From: AP-15 sp963712825
Lineage (GTDB): Bacteria; Pseudomonadota; Alphaproteobacteria; ATCC43930; CGMCC-115725
NCBI GenBank assembly: GCA_963712825.1
Contig: CAVQJP010000016.1
Coordinates: 744,001-808,000 of the forward strand
DNA: 64,000 bases
Direction of reading: 5' to 3'
Under the pieces are notes generated by a model, which saw only the letters and a program-made list of their open reading frames with translations, searched no databases and was not told the origin of the DNA. A program made the translations under genes and the position numbers. Every line of letters starts with the position of its first letter. The stretch's first letter is position 1. Positions 63,598-64,000 of the stretch are shown piece after piece.

Positions 63598-64000
63598 ACC
63601 ACCTGCGCCGCGCGGTAGGTTATTGTACTTATTACTCGGAAGTCCGAATTAGCCGGCAGGCCTAGTCATTCTATTACAAGTTTTAATATTCTTAACAACG
63701 CCATCATTAACTGTATTTGCAACTTTTCTCATTCCGCCGGATATTCGGCCGCGCGCATATGTGGGATTCAAGCCTCGGTCGCCCAAGAGGCCGACGATTC
63801 GTTGCAAAAATCACGAATTTCGGTGATTTTATCGCCCGCTTACGGATTAAGGGTTACGGTTCCCATAAGTTGTGTCCGAAACACTCCCCCGCGAGCAGGG
63901 TGCGCCCTAGCACGGCCGCCGCCCGCAATTGCGGGCGGCGGCCGGGGGTGAGGGGGCAGAGCCGACGCGTTGCTAAGCGCCCTAAGCGGCGAGCGGGTAG
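63598..64000. other. Intergenic region at the right edge with a 30-bp palindrome
   Basis: No gene is supported. The first part (63620-63760) is AT-rich. At 63914-63943 is a perfect GC-rich palindrome, GGCCGCCGCCCGC plus its mirror around AATT, without a T run, so it is more likely a repeat or protein-binding site than a classical terminator. Confidence 0.5.

Noticed and set aside
1..64000. CRISPR arrays, rRNA and tRNA genes
   Set aside because: No regularly spaced direct repeats, no rRNA segments and no complete cloverleaf sequence were recognised by reading; a tRNA scan would be decisive.

Overview
The window looks like a chromosomal segment of a GC-rich alphaproteobacterium, possibly Rhodospirillales-like. 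The base composition, the gene families (LLM flavoproteins, IlvD/Edd, MaoC, PEP-CTERM, DUF1275, class III cyclase) and the style of intergenic palindromic repeats point that way. The exact taxon cannot be fixed from the sequence alone. No rRNA, tRNA or CRISPR array was recognised.

Region 1 (1-7.9 kb) is a minus-strand defence operon reading Vsr nuclease > C5-cytosine methyltransferase > MORC-like GHKL ATPase > Z1 helicase-like ATPase > unknown 226-aa protein > PD-(D/E)XK protein > AIPR (abortive infection) protein. The last gene runs off the left edge. This matches the MORC/Z1-type restriction-modification islands known from comparative genomics. Region 2 (8.4-13.4 kb) is the remnant of a mobile-element backbone: a large ParB-like gene split by an IS21-family insertion and carrying five frameshifts, followed by a strong terminator and another split gene. 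Region 3 (13.6-19.2 kb) is an RHS polymorphic-toxin locus. Its repeat body is heavily frameshifted and hit by a short palindromic repeat, but its C-terminal toxin-like tip and the touching immunity gene are still open.

Region 4 (19.4-64 kb) is mostly intact metabolic and housekeeping chromosome. It has MATE/MaoC, a glycosyltransferase, HAD enzymes, a second frameshifted RHS gene without a recognisable toxin, a PEP-CTERM protein, a Rieske protein, an AarF kinase, oligoendopeptidase F, a membrane cyclase, an acyl-CoA synthetase plus amidohydrolase pair, a Tat-exported FAD oxidoreductase, an IlvD/Edd dehydratase, two metallo-beta-lactamase-fold enzymes each followed by a COG0523 (CobW) GTPase, a TetR/MFS divergon with a visible operator, an amidase, GlgC, and an LLM oxidoreductase. 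Small accessory insertions interrupt this core: four toxin-antitoxin modules (Phd/PIN, FitAB-like, BrnT with a BrnA fusion, MntA/HepT) and a REP-associated transposase flanked by perfect 34-bp inverted repeats.

The most original element is at 35.6-37.2 kb. There a BrnT toxin gene overlaps a 443-aa gene whose first 100 residues are a BrnA antitoxin, and whose remainder is a large domain with a helix-hairpin-helix/DNA-glycosylase-like signature plus a separate C-terminal domain. Local base composition there is lower in GC than the neighbours. The other standout is the complete-looking MORC/Z1/AIPR defence operon with its unassigned sixth component.
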